Source: Burkholderiales bacterium (lineage in GTDB: Bacteria; Pseudomonadota; Gammaproteobacteria; Burkholderiales; Burkholderiaceae_C). From it: a stretch of 64,000 nucleotides of DNA. The stretch covers positions 53,779-117,778 of the forward strand of contig JAGWTR010000011.1 of NCBI GenBank assembly GCA_028868855.1, in the 5' to 3' direction. The translations under genes and the position numbers were made by a program. The notes under the pieces are model-generated. The model was given only the letters and a program-made list of their open reading frames with translations, was not told the DNA's origin and did not search any database. Below are positions 9,509 to 21,300 of the stretch, in pieces. Numbering within the stretch: position 1 is the first letter of the stretch; each line of letters opens with the position of its first letter.

Positions 9509-11404
9509 TTACAAGGATTGCACCATTACACAGTTTCGCCCAGCGTGCTTTGCTTGATAGAGCAGCTTGTCAGCAAGGGCATAGACGTCATGGCCTCCGA
9601 TCTCTTCCGCGTCCCGCGTTAGGAGCACCAAGCCGAAGCTTGCGGTCACCACTCCATATGGGTTGCCTTCATGGAGTAGCCCCATCGCTTCGATTTCGTC
9701 TCGCAAGCTCTCCACGAAAGGCTGTGCTTTCCCAAGGGGCTCTTCTACGCTGAGCAAGATGCCGAATTCTTCCCCACCCAATCTGAAGAAAATATCGCCA
9801 GATCGCCGCAGCCTGCTTCGCATGGCTGAGCTCACTTGTTGCAGCACGGTATCACCAGCCTGGTGACCATACGTATCGTTGTAGAGTTTGAAGTTATCGA
9901 TGTCCAGAATGCAAAAGGCAATGGGCAGGCGATGCCGCGAATGTCGGGCCATTTCGGCATCGAAGGTTGTGTTGAAGTGACGACGGTTGTAGGCGCTCGT
10001 CAACTCATCCGTGATCGCCATGTCTGCAAGGCGCTGACTGGCGGCCTCCAAGGCCGCAGTTCTTTGCTGCACTAAGGCTTCCAACTCATCGTTCAAGACA
10101 GTCTGCACCGCAAGCGCTTTGCGTTCGGCGCGAAGCTTGTCGGATTTGAGGGTGTTCATCTGGTCCGCAAGACCGAACGCTAGTAAAAGCACTTCTAACG
10201 CCGAGCCAATTTGCAGGAAGTTTTCGGTGATCACATTTGACGGCAGAGCACCCACCAACTGTGCGTAGTACAACATCACACCCAATGCCAACAGCGTAAA
10301 CGCGATCATGAAGTAGCGTGCTGGACGAGACCCGCGTTTGATCAGCATGAAACCGGCTGTCAAAGATGCGACCATCAATGTCACGCCAACGGGGATGCTC
10401 GCAGCAAACGACATCCCATACACATTGAAGAGCGCGGGCGTGATGAACAATACATTGCCCCAGGTTGACCCGAGCAATGTGCGATGCAGCCAGCCAGGCA
10501 AATTTCGGCTCGTCTCTAAGTACTCCATCACGAAGATGCCAAACATGCAATAACAAGCTGCCGCCGCGATCGGCAGTAACTGGTTATTGAACACTGGGGA
10601 GCCGGGCCACAAGTATTGAAAGGAATAGCCCCGAAACGTAAAGCTCCACAAAAGAAAGGCACTCACGTACGCCACATACGCGCCAATGGCCCGCTGACGC
10701 GTCGACGCATACAGGAAAAGGTTGTAGAGCAGAACTGTTAGCAATGCACCGTAGTAGAGTCCAAAGGCAAGCGTTTCGGTCTGGGTGTGTGTCGCGTAAG
10801 CTGGTTGTTGCCACAGTATTAGATTGACTGTCTCGTGCAGGCCGTCATGGGTGGCTAGCCTGATGTAGATATCTACTTGCTCTCCCGGTGCAAGCTGTAT
10901 TTGAAGGCTTGGTACGCGGGTTAGAACCGGGCGGGTGTTGAAGGGGCGCCGGTCGCCGGTGATGACTCTTTGATCAATGATGTCACCCTTGCGTACGACG
11001 TAAAAATCAAGGAAATCTTCCAAAGCGGTACCCGAATCGAGGATACGTACCAGGGTCTTTCCGGTGACATTGCGTAAAGCCACGCGCGCCCACCAGGTTG
11101 ACTTCGAAAATCCTAAATTCAGCGCATTGGCGTGATGCTCAGTCCAGGCGGATTGCTTTGCCAGCAGATCTTCCAACTTAAGGCGACCTTGTAAATCTTC
11201 AAAAATCTGCAACCGAGGGGTCAGTTGAAGCTCTGAACTCGACTCATCAACGTCAACGATCGCAGTAGACGCAGCCTGAGCTAATGTCGCCGTGAGGGCT
11301 ACGCTCGCCAATAGTGCGATGCACATTGTTCGTGCAAGCCAGAAAATTGCGGAGGCGCCAACCCTTAGGCCAACTCCATTGGGGGCAGTAGTTATGCGCA
11401 TTCT
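9509..11404 (-). CDS. 7TMR-DISM diguanylate cyclase
   Basis: DISMED2-7TM-coiled-coil-GGDEF (ITDELTSAYNRRHFNTTF...RLGGEEFGILLS); start placed at the internal Met before the hydrophobic signal. Confidence 0.85.
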   Translation of the reverse strand, partial: RMRITTAPNGVGLRVGASAIFWLARTMCIALLASVALTATLAQAASTAIVDVDESSSELQLTPRLQIFEDLQGRLKLEDLLAKQSAWTEHHANALNLGFSKSTWWARVALRNVTGKTLVRILDSGTALEDFLDFYVVRKGDIIDQRVITGDRRPFNTRPVLTRVPSLQIQLAPGEQVDIYIRLATHDGLHETVNLILWQQPAYATHTQTETLAFGLYYGALLTVLLYNLFLYASTRQRAIGAYVAYVSAFLLWSFTFRGYSFQYLWPGSPVFNNQLLPIAAAACYCMFGIFVMEYLETSRNLPGWLHRTLLGSTWGNVLFITPALFNVYGMSFAASIPVGVTLMVASLTAGFMLIKRGSRPARYFMIAFTLLALGVMLYYAQLVGALPSNVITENFLQIGSALEVLLLAFGLADQMNTLKSDKLRAERKALAVQTVLNDELEALVQQRTAALEAASQRLADMAITDELTSAYNRRHFNTTFDAEMARHSRHRLPIAFCILDIDNFKLYNDTYGHQAGDTVLQQVSSAMRSRLRRSGDIFFRLGGEEFGILLSVEEPLGKAQPFVESLRDEIEAMGLLHEGNPYGVVTASFGLVLLTRDAEEIGGHDVYALADKLLYQAKHAGRNCVMVQSL

Positions 11405-11646
11405 GCATTGTCGGCAGAATATGACGCCCCTTAATCCATGGGCATATGAATCCACGCTAATTGTGAAATTAGGGGGATTTGCAGCGATGCGACGGCTAAC
11501 ATTGGTTGCAGGGCCATCGTTCATTGGCAAAGCATGCGCGCCATTGGCTTTCGCCGTGATCGCCGAACGCGCAAGCGTTCAGACTGCTGTGATCGTGCTA
11601 GCTGGTCTCGGCTTGGCTCAGCGCCAGACCTTAGTTGGGCGCGGCG

Positions 11647-12831
11647 TCACGCGCCATTGCCAGGTAACGCCCAATCGATTTTGTGCACGCTCTGGGTGGC
11701 ATCGTGACGGGCGTTGTCTTCAGTGTGGACGTAGATGCTGGTAGTGCTGATGGTCGCGTGCCCGAAGTTGTCGCGCACCGTTTTAACGTCCAGCCCTGCA
11801 TCGGTCATGTGGGTTCCAGCGGTGTGCCTGAGCCAGTGGGTAGAGGCCTCCTGGATCTGCAAGGCGACGGCACTCCACTCGTCACCTTGGGCGATCAGGC
11901 GGCGGGCGGTCTCCCGCATGACGCCCTTGACGATCTCATGGAGGGCGCTGCGCGCCAGCGGCTTTCCTTGGCCGATGATGGGCAGCACCAGGGGACGGTT
12001 TTCGGTGTTGAGGGGCAATGCCGCCAGGCCATTGGATTTGCGGTAAGCCAAGAGTTCAGCCATCAACTCGGCCGTGGCTGGAACGATCCGCGTCTTCCTG
12101 CCTTTGCCTGTGACCTCAAGCCACCAGCGTTCCACGCCGGCTCGATCCCGCTGACTGTAGAACCCGCCCATGGTGCTGGAGGTGACCTCGGAGACACGCA
12201 GGCCGCCGATGTAGAGCAACGAAAACAGCCATCGGCAGCGGGCTGCATGCGCCATTTCCCGTCCGGTGACCCTGGGCATTTCCAAGATCGTTTTTTTGAC
12301 TTCTTGCCAATGTTCATGGGGCAAAAAACGGCTTGTTTGCCGCGGGCCAGCTTGGCGCTTGCGGCGGCCTAGCGACAGGGGGTTGCCGGCCAAATAACCG
12401 GCTTCCACCAACCAGGAAAACAGCGCGTTGATGATCGACAGCGCATGGCGCTGACTGACGCTTGACAGCGGCCCTGCAAACGGACGCCAGTGCGGCGAAT
12501 TGCGAGCTGGTCGTTGACGCACGCTGATGACCCAGCGTTCGGCTGGTTGAGGGTCGGCAAGGAAGCGTTCGTACAGAAGCATGTCCTCGTGGGTCAGCGA
12601 GGACATGGCCAGGCCGCGCTGGTGCACACACCACAGCAGCAGCCGCTCTGCCTCTTTTCGGTAACTGGCCAACGTCGCGGGCGTATCGACGTACCTGGCC
12701 AGCCAGGCGAGAACCGCCGAACGATCGTCGTTGGCCTCTACTTGCCCCCGGGTCTGCGCGCGATTGCGTCCGTCCTGGCCGTCAAGGTGCGGCGAAATCG
12801 GGGTTTGGTCGATTGGGGCGATGGCGTCCAA
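11647..12831 (-). CDS. tnpS: TnpS-like tyrosine recombinase of a Tn4651-type Tn3-family element
   Basis: Tyrosine recombinase catalytic motifs (GGLRVSEV, HWLRHTAGTHM, FGHATISTTSIYVH); divergent from a TnpT/KfrA-like coiled-coil gene; starts with TTG. Confidence 0.75.
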   Translation of the reverse strand: MDAIAPIDQTPISPHLDGQDGRNRAQTRGQVEANDDRSAVLAWLARYVDTPATLASYRKEAERLLLWCVHQRGLAMSSLTHEDMLLYERFLADPQPAERWVISVRQRPARNSPHWRPFAGPLSSVSQRHALSIINALFSWLVEAGYLAGNPLSLGRRKRQAGPRQTSRFLPHEHWQEVKKTILEMPRVTGREMAHAARCRWLFSLLYIGGLRVSEVTSSTMGGFYSQRDRAGVERWWLEVTGKGRKTRIVPATAELMAELLAYRKSNGLAALPLNTENRPLVLPIIGQGKPLARSALHEIVKGVMRETARRLIAQGDEWSAVALQIQEASTHWLRHTAGTHMTDAGLDVKTVRDNFGHATISTTSIYVHTEDNARHDATQSVHKIDWALPGNGA

Positions 12832-12865
12832 GTGTCAGCGATTTCAAAGTGGCGTCTGCCGCCAT

Positions 12866-12897
12866 TCTATGGACATAAGATTAATTATGTCCATAGA
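12866..12897. promoter_or_regulatory. Putative resolution-site core: perfect 13-bp inverted repeat with 6-bp spacer
   Basis: tctatggacataa-gattaa-ttatgtccataga in the divergent recombinase/TnpT intergenic region. Confidence 0.65.
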
Positions 12898-12945
12898 TTA
12901 AATTAAATATCATTGATATCAATGTAATACGTTGTATTATTAATC

Positions 12946-13944
12946 ATGAGTGAAGGCGCCACCATCCAGTCCGAGATTGAATCCCTCAAGGAGCGGTTCA
13001 GTGAAACCAAGGCGCTGTACCGAGAGGTCTGTGCGCTGCTGTTCTTTCGGCACGGGATCACCCCGACCGCGAGCAAGCTCTACCAGTACGTGCGCAAAGG
13101 CTCCATGAGTGCGCCCGCCGACGCGCTGGCAAAGTTTTGGGAGGAACTGCGCGAAAAGGCACGGGTACAGATTGACCATCCAGATCTGCCGGAAGCCCTC
13201 AAGCTGGCGGCAGCCGAAGCTGTCCACACTCTTTGGGGCCAGGCCACTGACATGGCCAGGACGGAATTGGCCAGCCTGAGGGTGGAAGCCCGAGCCGAGA
13301 CTGATAAAGCACTGGCCGATCTGGCGATTGAGCGAGATCGGGCCAGCAGGGCTGAGGCGCGGGCGCACGAGCTGCAAGGCGAGGTGGATACGGTGACCTC
13401 GCAACTTCAGGCCCGCAGCATTGAACTGGAAAGTGAGCGCCGGTTGCATGCGGCCACCGCCGCGCGCACCGAGGTGCTGCAACGCCAAGTTGATGAACTG
13501 CAAAGCCAGCACGATCGCATCCGCTCGGATTTCAGCGCGGAGTTGGAGAAGGGGCGCTCAACGATTGATTCCGCCAATGAACGGGCTATCGGGGCGGAAC
13601 GGCGAGCGCTGCTTGATATCGACCAGGCGCGTACTGGGCGCGATGCCGCGCAAAAGCAATTGGAGAGCGCGCGGGTCAAGCTTGCAGAAGTCGAGAGGCT
13701 GGGGCAGATCAAGGCGCTGGAACTCGTCACAACAAATGCCCGGGTCAGCGCAGAATTAGAGGCAGCGCAGGCAGCGGTCAAGCACCTGACTGCAACGGTG
13801 GAAGGCCAAGGCGAGCAGCTTCAAGAGGCCCAGCAGCGAGCCTCGCAGTTCAAAGCCGAGGCCGATACCTTGCGCAGCCTGGTCGAGCAGTTCAAACCCT
13901 CTCAGGCACCTAGGCCCTCACGGGCAAAGCGCGGCGCGGCCTGA
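12946..13944 (+). CDS. tnpT: TnpT-like / KfrA_N coiled-coil DNA-binding protein (332 aa)
   Basis: N-terminal KfrA-like region (IESLKERFSETKALYREVCALLFFRHGITPTASKLYQYVRKGSM), long Ala/Glu/Arg coiled coil; divergent from the tyrosine recombinase. Confidence 0.75.
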   Translation: MSEGATIQSEIESLKERFSETKALYREVCALLFFRHGITPTASKLYQYVRKGSMSAPADALAKFWEELREKARVQIDHPDLPEALKLAAAEAVHTLWGQATDMARTELASLRVEARAETDKALADLAIERDRASRAEARAHELQGEVDTVTSQLQARSIELESERRLHAATAARTEVLQRQVDELQSQHDRIRSDFSAELEKGRSTIDSANERAIGAERRALLDIDQARTGRDAAQKQLESARVKLAEVERLGQIKALELVTTNARVSAELEAAQAAVKHLTATVEGQGEQLQEAQQRASQFKAEADTLRSLVEQFKPSQAPRPSRAKRGAA

Positions 13945-14073
13945 ATCCATTTGACTGAGCACATCGGAAATAGTAGGCAAACCAACAGATTAGATGCATT
14001 CTTGCGGGAATTTCAGGAATCACGGCCGACCCTCTTACCCAGCGAATCGGAGTGCTGCGCATCACGGTCATCT

Positions 14074-15252
14074 CTAGCGATTGGGTGTGACAGGCAAAAA
14101 GCGAAGAACCAACCACCCTGCGGTCCCAGACATTAGTGATCCGATCAGCACACCCAGCTTCGTCGCCTCCTGCAATTCAGGTGTGTCAAAGGCTAGCAGA
14201 CCGATGAACAGGCTCATGGTGAACCCGATGCCGCAAAGCAGGGAGACGCCATACATCTGACCCCATGAAGCCCCCTCCGGTAGTTTGGCGATGCCGACCA
14301 TGCGCGCCAAAGCCACGATACCCATCACGCCAGCTTGCTTGCCGAAGAACAGACCTGCAGCAACACCCAGGGTCACGGGATGGGCGAGCGTTTCCAGCGT
14401 CATGCCGTGGAAGGACACACCAGCATTGGCGAAACCAAAGAGGGGCACCACGGCAAATACCGTCCAAGGTGCGATGCCATGCTCAAGTCGATGAAGTGGG
14501 GAAAAACCGACCCGTGAAGATTCTGAGCGCATAGGCACCACCATCGCCAACGCCACACCGGCCAGCGTCGCATGCATACCAGATCGAAGGACCAAGAACC
14601 AGAGCAGCGCACCAACGATCAGGTACACCGCGAGACTGCGAATGCTCGAGCGATTGCACAGGATCAGCGCGACCAAGGTCACACCGGCCAATCCGAGAAA
14701 CAGGGTATTGATCTGCGCGGTGTAGAAGAACGCGATGACGAGCACCGCCACCAGGTCATCAATGATGGCGAGTGCCGCCAGAAACACCTTGAGCGATGGC
14801 GGAATGCGCGATCCCAAGATCGCCAAGACGCCCAGCGCAAAAGCAATGTCAGTGGCGGTGGGCACAGCCCAGCCGCGGGCTGTTTGCGCCACATCGAGGT
14901 TAAACCCCAGGTAGATGAGCGCGGGCACCACAATGCCGCCCAGTGCAGCCAGGCCCGGCAGGATGCGCTGATCCCAGGTGGAGAGCTCGCCATCCAGGAA
15001 TTCCCGTTTGATCTCCAGCCCAACCAGCAGGAAGAAAATGGCCATGAGCCCGTCGTTGACCCAGTGAAGAACGCTCAGGCCAGCCACATGCCGTTCCAGC
15101 ACACTGAAGTAAACACCTGACCAGGCGGTGTTCGCGACCACCATCGCCAAGGCCGCAGCGCCCATCAACAAGATGCCGCCAGCGCTTTGGCTTTGCAGGA
15201 AGGCTTTGAGCGTGGCTGCGGACAGGATCGAGGATTTTTTTGAGCGTGTCAT
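14074..15252 (-). CDS. nhaA: Na+/H+ antiporter NhaA
   Basis: NhaA signatures: LVGLEIKREFLDGELS, PTATDIAFALGVLAILGSRIP, IDDLVAVLVIAFFYT. Confidence 0.96.
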   Translation of the reverse strand: MTRSKKSSILSAATLKAFLQSQSAGGILLMGAAALAMVVANTAWSGVYFSVLERHVAGLSVLHWVNDGLMAIFFLLVGLEIKREFLDGELSTWDQRILPGLAALGGIVVPALIYLGFNLDVAQTARGWAVPTATDIAFALGVLAILGSRIPPSLKVFLAALAIIDDLVAVLVIAFFYTAQINTLFLGLAGVTLVALILCNRSSIRSLAVYLIVGALLWFLVLRSGMHATLAGVALAMVVPMRSESSRVGFSPLHRLEHGIAPWTVFAVVPLFGFANAGVSFHGMTLETLAHPVTLGVAAGLFFGKQAGVMGIVALARMVGIAKLPEGASWGQMYGVSLLCGIGFTMSLFIGLLAFDTPELQEATKLGVLIGSLMSGTAGWLVLRFLPVTPNR

Positions 15253-15263
15253 GTGGGTTCAGG

Positions 15264-15611
15264 TCAAGCGCTGCCGCGCGGAGCAAACAAAATGATGGCC
15301 ATACCCATCAACGTGATGGCACTGCCGATCAGATCCCATCGATCCGGGCGAATGCCGTCAACCAGCCATAGCCAAAGCACGGCGACGGCCACGTAGACAC
15401 CTCCGTAAGCCGCGTACACGCGCCCCGCCGCAGCGGGATGCAGGGTCAGCAGCCACACGAAAGCAATCAGGCTGACACCTGCGGGCAGCAGCACCCAGGC
15501 GCCGACCCGGTGCTGCAGCCACAGCAGGGGAAGGTAACAGCCGAGTATTTCCACCACCGCAGTGACCGCAAACAGGCCCAAGGCCCGCATCCATTGAGAT
15601 TCTTCCGTCAT
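15264..15611 (-). CDS. ynfA: UPF0060 / YnfA small multidrug-resistance-like membrane protein
   Basis: [23 protein letters not shown]...[53 protein letters not shown]. Confidence 0.92.
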   Translation of the reverse strand: MTEESQWMRALGLFAVTAVVEILGCYLPLLWLQHRVGAWVLLPAGVSLIAFVWLLTLHPAAAGRVYAAYGGVYVAVAVLWLWLVDGIRPDRWDLIGSAITLMGMAIILFAPRGSA

Positions 15612-15938
15612 GCCGATGGACCTCGATCCCAAAGGGGAAGATGATAAAGGTCGAGCCAGACAGCGCTCGTGATCTGCGGGCATCTCGTACAATCAAGCTC
15701 ATGCTGCTGCCTTGCCAATCTGCCCTGTTGACGCTGGAGTGCTCTCCGGTTGGCGCCTTGGCGCTTGGGCACTTCCGGGCGGTAGCACCGCCGTAAGGCA
15801 TTTGGACATCACCCCTGCGTGACGCTGCTCTCGGGAGCAGTGGGTTTGAACACCTATCCATGGCGCAACGCGCCATTCCATGATCGACCGCCACTGGGCC
15901 TTCTCCTGGCCAGTGGCCGTCTACGCCTACGCATCACC

Positions 15939-17414
15939 ATGACGCTATCTGTTCGCCAACAATGGCTGGGCAATCTCCGGGGCGATGTGCTGTCCGGACT
16001 TGTCGTCGCCCTGGCCCTCATTCCTGAGGCCATCGCCTTTTCCATCATCGCCGGGGTAGACCCCAAAGTAGGCCTGTATGCCTCGTTCAGCATGGCGGTT
16101 GTGATTGCCATTGCTGGCGGGCGACCCGCCATGATCTCGGCCGCGACCGGGGCCATGGCCTTGGTCATCGTCTCGCTTGTCAAGGATCACGGCCTGCAAT
16201 ACTTGCTGGCGGCCACCCTGCTCACCGGGGTGATTCAAGTGATCGCCGGGGTATTGAAGCTGGGCGTGCTCATGCGCTTTGTGTCGCGCTCTGTGGTCAC
16301 GGGCTTTGTCAATGCCCTGGCCATCCTGATCTTCCTGGCTCAGTTGCCTGAGCTGACCAATGTGTCATGGCACGTCTACGCCATGACGGCAGCGGGCCTG
16401 GGCATCATCTACGGCCTTCCCTACATCACCAAGGCCGTGCCCTCCCCACTGGTGTGCATCGTGGTCCTCACGGCCGTGTCGATGATCGTGGGCTTGGATG
16501 TACGAACGGTGGGCGACATGGGCCAACTGCCCGACAGCCTGCCGATCTTCCTGTTGCCAGACGTGCCTTTGACCCTTGACACCCTCAGGATCATTGCCCC
16601 GTACTCGCTCACACTGGCGGTGGTCGGCTTGCTGGAGTCCATGATGACGGCCTCCATCGTGGACGATCTGACCGACACCACCAGCAACAAGAGCCGCGAA
16701 TGCGTGGGCCAAGGCGTGGCCAATCTGGCCACGGGCTTCATCGGGGGCATGGCCGGTTGCGCCATGATTGGCCAATCCGTGATCAACGTGAAATCCGGAG
16801 GGCGTGGTCGGCTTTCAACCCTTTTGTCCGGTCTGTTTCTGTTGATCCTTGTGGTCTTCCTGGGCCCATGGGTCAAACAGATCCCAATGGCCGCCCTGGT
16901 CGCCGTGATGATCATGGTCAGCATCGGCACCTTCAGTTGGGATTCCATCCTCAAGCTGCGTGGGCACCCTCCCAGTTCGTCCATCGTGATGATCGCCACG
17001 GTGGCGGTGACGGTGGCCACGCATGACCTGGCAAAGGGCGTGTTTGTGGGCGTGCTGCTCAGTGGCATCTTCTTTGCAAACAAAGTGGGGCGAATGATGC
17101 GTGTGGCCTCCCGCCAGCAAGATGACGGGCAAACGCGGGTCTACACGGTCACAGGCCAGGTGTTCTTCGCATCAGCCGAAAGCTTTGTGAACGGCTTTGA
17201 CTTCAAGGAGGTGGTCAAGCAGGTTCGCATTGATGTGAGCATGGCGCATTTCTGGGACATCACAGCCGTGAGTGCACTCGACAAAGTGGTGCTCAAGTTC
17301 CGACGCGAAGGCGCGCAGGTCGAGGTCATTGGCCTCAACGACGCCAGCACCACGATGGTGGACCGCTTCGGACTTCACGACAAGGCAGGCGCCGAGTTGC
17401 CCATCGGTCATTGA
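15939..17414 (+). CDS. SulP-family anion transporter with C-terminal STAS domain
   Basis: [42 protein letters not shown]-like C-terminus ([37 protein letters not shown]). Confidence 0.92.
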   Translation: MTLSVRQQWLGNLRGDVLSGLVVALALIPEAIAFSIIAGVDPKVGLYASFSMAVVIAIAGGRPAMISAATGAMALVIVSLVKDHGLQYLLAATLLTGVIQVIAGVLKLGVLMRFVSRSVVTGFVNALAILIFLAQLPELTNVSWHVYAMTAAGLGIIYGLPYITKAVPSPLVCIVVLTAVSMIVGLDVRTVGDMGQLPDSLPIFLLPDVPLTLDTLRIIAPYSLTLAVVGLLESMMTASIVDDLTDTTSNKSRECVGQGVANLATGFIGGMAGCAMIGQSVINVKSGGRGRLSTLLSGLFLLILVVFLGPWVKQIPMAALVAVMIMVSIGTFSWDSILKLRGHPPSSSIVMIATVAVTVATHDLAKGVFVGVLLSGIFFANKVGRMMRVASRQQDDGQTRVYTVTGQVFFASAESFVNGFDFKEVVKQVRIDVSMAHFWDITAVSALDKVVLKFRREGAQVEVIGLNDASTTMVDRFGLHDKAGAELPIGH

Positions 17415-17437
17415 ACGTCAGAAATTGGAGAACGAAC

Positions 17438-18295
17438 ATGAACACCATATTGGCTTGTGTCGATGAGCAAGGCAGTCCCATGGCCGTGTGCGATGGCGCA
17501 ACGTGGGCTGCGGCGGTCCTGAAATGCCCTTTGACCTTCCTGCATGTCATAGATCGCCATCCCGAGAAGGCTCCCCAATTGGATTTCAGTGGGCAGATCG
17601 GACTGGGCGCCCAGGAGAACTTGTTGCAGGAGCTGAGCCAGCTCGACGAACGCAGAAGCGTCTTGGCCCAAGAGCAGGGGCGTCAGCTGCTGGAAGGGGC
17701 CCGTGCACGCGCCACCATGCAAGGTTCTGTGCAGGTTGATGCCCGTCAGCGCCATGGCGAGTTGGTGGACACGCTCATGGACCTGGAATCGGACACCAGT
17801 CTGATCGTGTTGGGCACGCATGAGCACAAGGCATGGACGACCAAGCGCCACCTGGATCACCACGTCGAGCGCGTGATTCGGTCGGTGAAGCGGCCGGTGC
17901 TCGTGATCCCGCAGACCGCCTTTGTCGCGCCCGGTAGTTTTGCCGTGGCCTACGACGGAAGTGCCGCCGCCAGCAATATGGTTGAGGCTTTGGCCAGCAG
18001 TTCTCTGCTCAGGGGACTGGCCTGCCACCTTGTGCATGTCGGCGCCGACACGGAGGGCATGCGCAGCGAGATGAGCCGGGCCAGCCGAGCTCTAACCGAC
18101 GCTGGATGGACCGTGCAGACAGCCATCGAAAGCGGCGAGGTAGAAGAGACGTTGTCCCGCTATGTCGCCACCCATCAGTTGCACTTGGTGGTGATGGGCG
18201 CCTACGGCCACACGCGCATCCGGCATTTGATCGTGGGCAGTACCACGACCACCATGCTCAGGAGCAGCGCCGTGCCCGTGCTGGTTTGGCGCTAG
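17438..18295 (+). CDS. Universal stress protein, tandem UspA domains
   Basis: MNTILACVDEQGSPMAVCDGATWAA...VVMGAYGHTRIRHLIVGSTTTTMLRSSAVPVLVWR. Confidence 0.9.
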   Translation: MNTILACVDEQGSPMAVCDGATWAAAVLKCPLTFLHVIDRHPEKAPQLDFSGQIGLGAQENLLQELSQLDERRSVLAQEQGRQLLEGARARATMQGSVQVDARQRHGELVDTLMDLESDTSLIVLGTHEHKAWTTKRHLDHHVERVIRSVKRPVLVIPQTAFVAPGSFAVAYDGSAAASNMVEALASSSLLRGLACHLVHVGADTEGMRSEMSRASRALTDAGWTVQTAIESGEVEETLSRYVATHQLHLVVMGAYGHTRIRHLIVGSTTTTMLRSSAVPVLVWR

Positions 18296-18343
18296 AGTTC
18301 ACATTCCTCAACCCGTGGCTGCCGCCGCGCGACAGCAAGGCGC

Positions 18344-21300
18344 TTGTGCAGCTTGACGATGGCCTCGATTGAAAGAACCGCCTATCCACGCTTCCCCAGG
18401 GTACTGACGCTCAAAGACGTGCAGAACTCGTTCACGCCTCGCCAAGACGAGATCGAGTGGGCCACGAAATTCGCACGCGGCACGGAAAGTCGCCTGGCCC
18501 TGCTGGTCCAGCTCAAGTGCTTCCACTTCCTCAGGCATTTCCCGCCGGTCGAATCGATACCCGAGGACATCATTGAACATGTGTCCGCATCCTTGGGCAT
18601 GGCCCCCATCCGGACCATCTCCTACGCCAATCCGACGGCCTTGTATCGTCACCACAAGGTCATCCGCGAACTGCTGGGGGTCGAGCCCTACACCGATGCC
18701 CAAACGCGCCCCATGGCCGTTGCCTTGGCCCTCAAGGCAGCGGCCGTCGTTGAGACGAGGGTGGACATCATCAACTGCGTCATTGAGGACCTGATTCGGC
18801 AAGGCCACGAACTGCCCGTCTTTCGCACCTTGGACGACATTGCAGAGCAGGTCCACGCCGACGCTCAAACCGCGCTCCATGTGCAGATTGAAGCGCAACT
18901 GAGCGATGTCCAGCGGGGATGGCTGGACAAATTGCTGGTGACGGATTTACCTTTGCGTCGCACCCTCTACAACCAGCTCAAACAAGCCGCAAAGAAGACG
19001 TCCCGCCAACATCTGGACATGCTTCTGGACCAGGTGAGGTGGCTGGATGGTCTGCCAGCGTGTGACGACTTGCTCAGCCCGGTCCCCGCAATCAAGCTCA
19101 AGCACATGGCGGAGCGTGCAGCCGTTCTGGACGCGGGCGATCTGAAGGACTTCACTCCGCCAAAGCGACACGCTTTCATCCTGGCGCTGATTCGCCAAAT
19201 GCGCATTCGCGCCCGAGATGACGTGGCAGAAATGTTCATCCGGCGCATTGGCGCCGTGCACAAGCGTGCGCGCGAACAGCTTCAAACCATTCAAGCGCGT
19301 CAGCGAGAACTGAGCGATACCTTGGTTGCCACGCTGGAAGACGTGCTGGACATTTTGGCGCAGGAATACGACTGCGCCACGACCGGCCAGATGGTGCGGC
19401 AGTTGTTGGCCCCCGATGGAACCGTGGACGAACTGCGGGCCGATTGCGAGGCCATCCGCGTCTGGAGCGGGAACAACCATCTTCCCTTGATCTGGAAGCC
19501 ATTCAGCACCTGGCGCCACGCCATGTTTCGGATGGCCAATGCGTTGCAGTTCGAGGCCGCAACCCAGGACAAGCGGCTGCTCAATGCGCTCGCTGTCGTG
19601 CTGGCCAACGAGCAGAAGAAGGCCGAATGGGTCGAAGACGACGTGGATCTGTCGTTCGCGTCGGAGCGGTGGCGAAAGCTTGTTCGTCGGTCACACGGCC
19701 TGGGAAATCCGACCAACCGCAGGTTTCTGGAGGTATGCGTTTTTAGCCACCTGAGCAGCGATTTGCGCTGCGGGGACATCTGCATCGAAGGCTCAGAGGC
19801 GTTCGCCGACTACCGGCAGCAGCTCTTGACATGGGAGCAGTGCAAAGAACGGCTCGCAGAGTATTGCGACAGGCTGGACCTGGCCACCACGGCGCAAGCC
19901 TTCGTCGGGGACCTGAAGGCCCTTTTGGAGGAAACCGCGCAGCGCGTCGATCAAGCCTTCCCAGAGCATGCGGGGGATGTCGTCATTGGCAGCAATGGCG
20001 AACCCACTTTGCGCAAAGTCATGGCCAGGGACGTGCCCGCCTCGGCCGTTGCCTTGCAGGCCACCATTGAAAGCCGCAACCCCACACGCAATTTGCTGGA
20101 CATCCTGGCCAACATCGAGCATTGGACAGGCTTTACCCGTCACTTCGGCTCACTCTCGGGTGATGATCCAAAGTTGAAGCAGGCCCGAGAACGCTACCTT
20201 CTGACCGTGTTTGCGATGGGCTGCAATCTGGGGCCCACACAGGCGGCTCGACATCTTTCCAACGGTGTGACGCCGCACCAGTTGTCATACGCCAACCAGC
20301 GCCACATCAGCCTGGACCAACTGGACAATGCCTGCCGCGACCTGACCGAGTTGTACCTGCGCCTCGATTTGCCCAAACTTTGGGGAGACGGCAAGAAGGT
20401 GGCTGCCGATGGCACGCAGTACGATTTCTACGACCAGAATCTGCTGGTCGGCATGCACTTTCGCTATAAACGAATGGGCGCGGTTGCCTATCGGCACGTC
20501 GCCGACAACTACATCGCCGTGTTCCGCCATTTCATCCCGCCAGGCGTGCTGGAGGCCATCTATGTCATCGAGGGCCTGATGAAGGCCGGTTTGTCGGTCG
20601 AGGCCGACACCGTGTACTCAGACACCCATGGGCAATCGGAGACGGTATTTGCCTTCACGCATTTGCTTGGCATTCAGTTGATGCCGCGCATCCGCAATTG
20701 GAAGAGCTTGCACTTTTACCGTCCGCACAAGGGCGTTCGCTACAAGCACATCGACCGGCTCTTCAGCGAGACGGTGAACTGGAAGATCATTCAGGACCAC
20801 TGGCAGGATCTGATGCAAGTGGCCATCTCGATCCAGGCTGGCCGGATCGCATCGCCCATCTTGCTGCGCAAGCTCAGCCATGAAGGCCGCCACAACCGGC
20901 TGTTCGCCGCAGCCCGAGAGCTCGGCCGGGTGCTGCGGACCATCTACCTGCTGAAATGGATCTCCAGCAAAGAGATGCGCCAAGAGGTAAGCGCCACGAC
21001 AAACAAAATCGAGTCGTACCATGCCTTCACCAAGTGGTTGAACTTCGGTGGTGATGTCATCACCGAGAACGATCCAAACGAGCAGCAAAAGCGGCTGCGC
21101 TACATCGACCTGGTTGCCTCGGCAGTTATCCTGCAAAACACAGTGGACATGATGCGCGTCATTCAAGGGCTGCACGATGCCAATGAGCACGGCGACCCGG
21201 CTGACGTCGAGTACCTCAGTCCCTACATGACCACCTCCATCAAACGCTTCGGTAGCTACCACCTTGATTTGAAGCGCGCTCGGGAGCCGTGGTTGAAAGA

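Noticed and set aside
9496-9753. Small plus-strand ORF after the lipase terminator
   Set aside because: Antisense to the 3' end of the 7TMR-GGDEF gene; no coding evidence.
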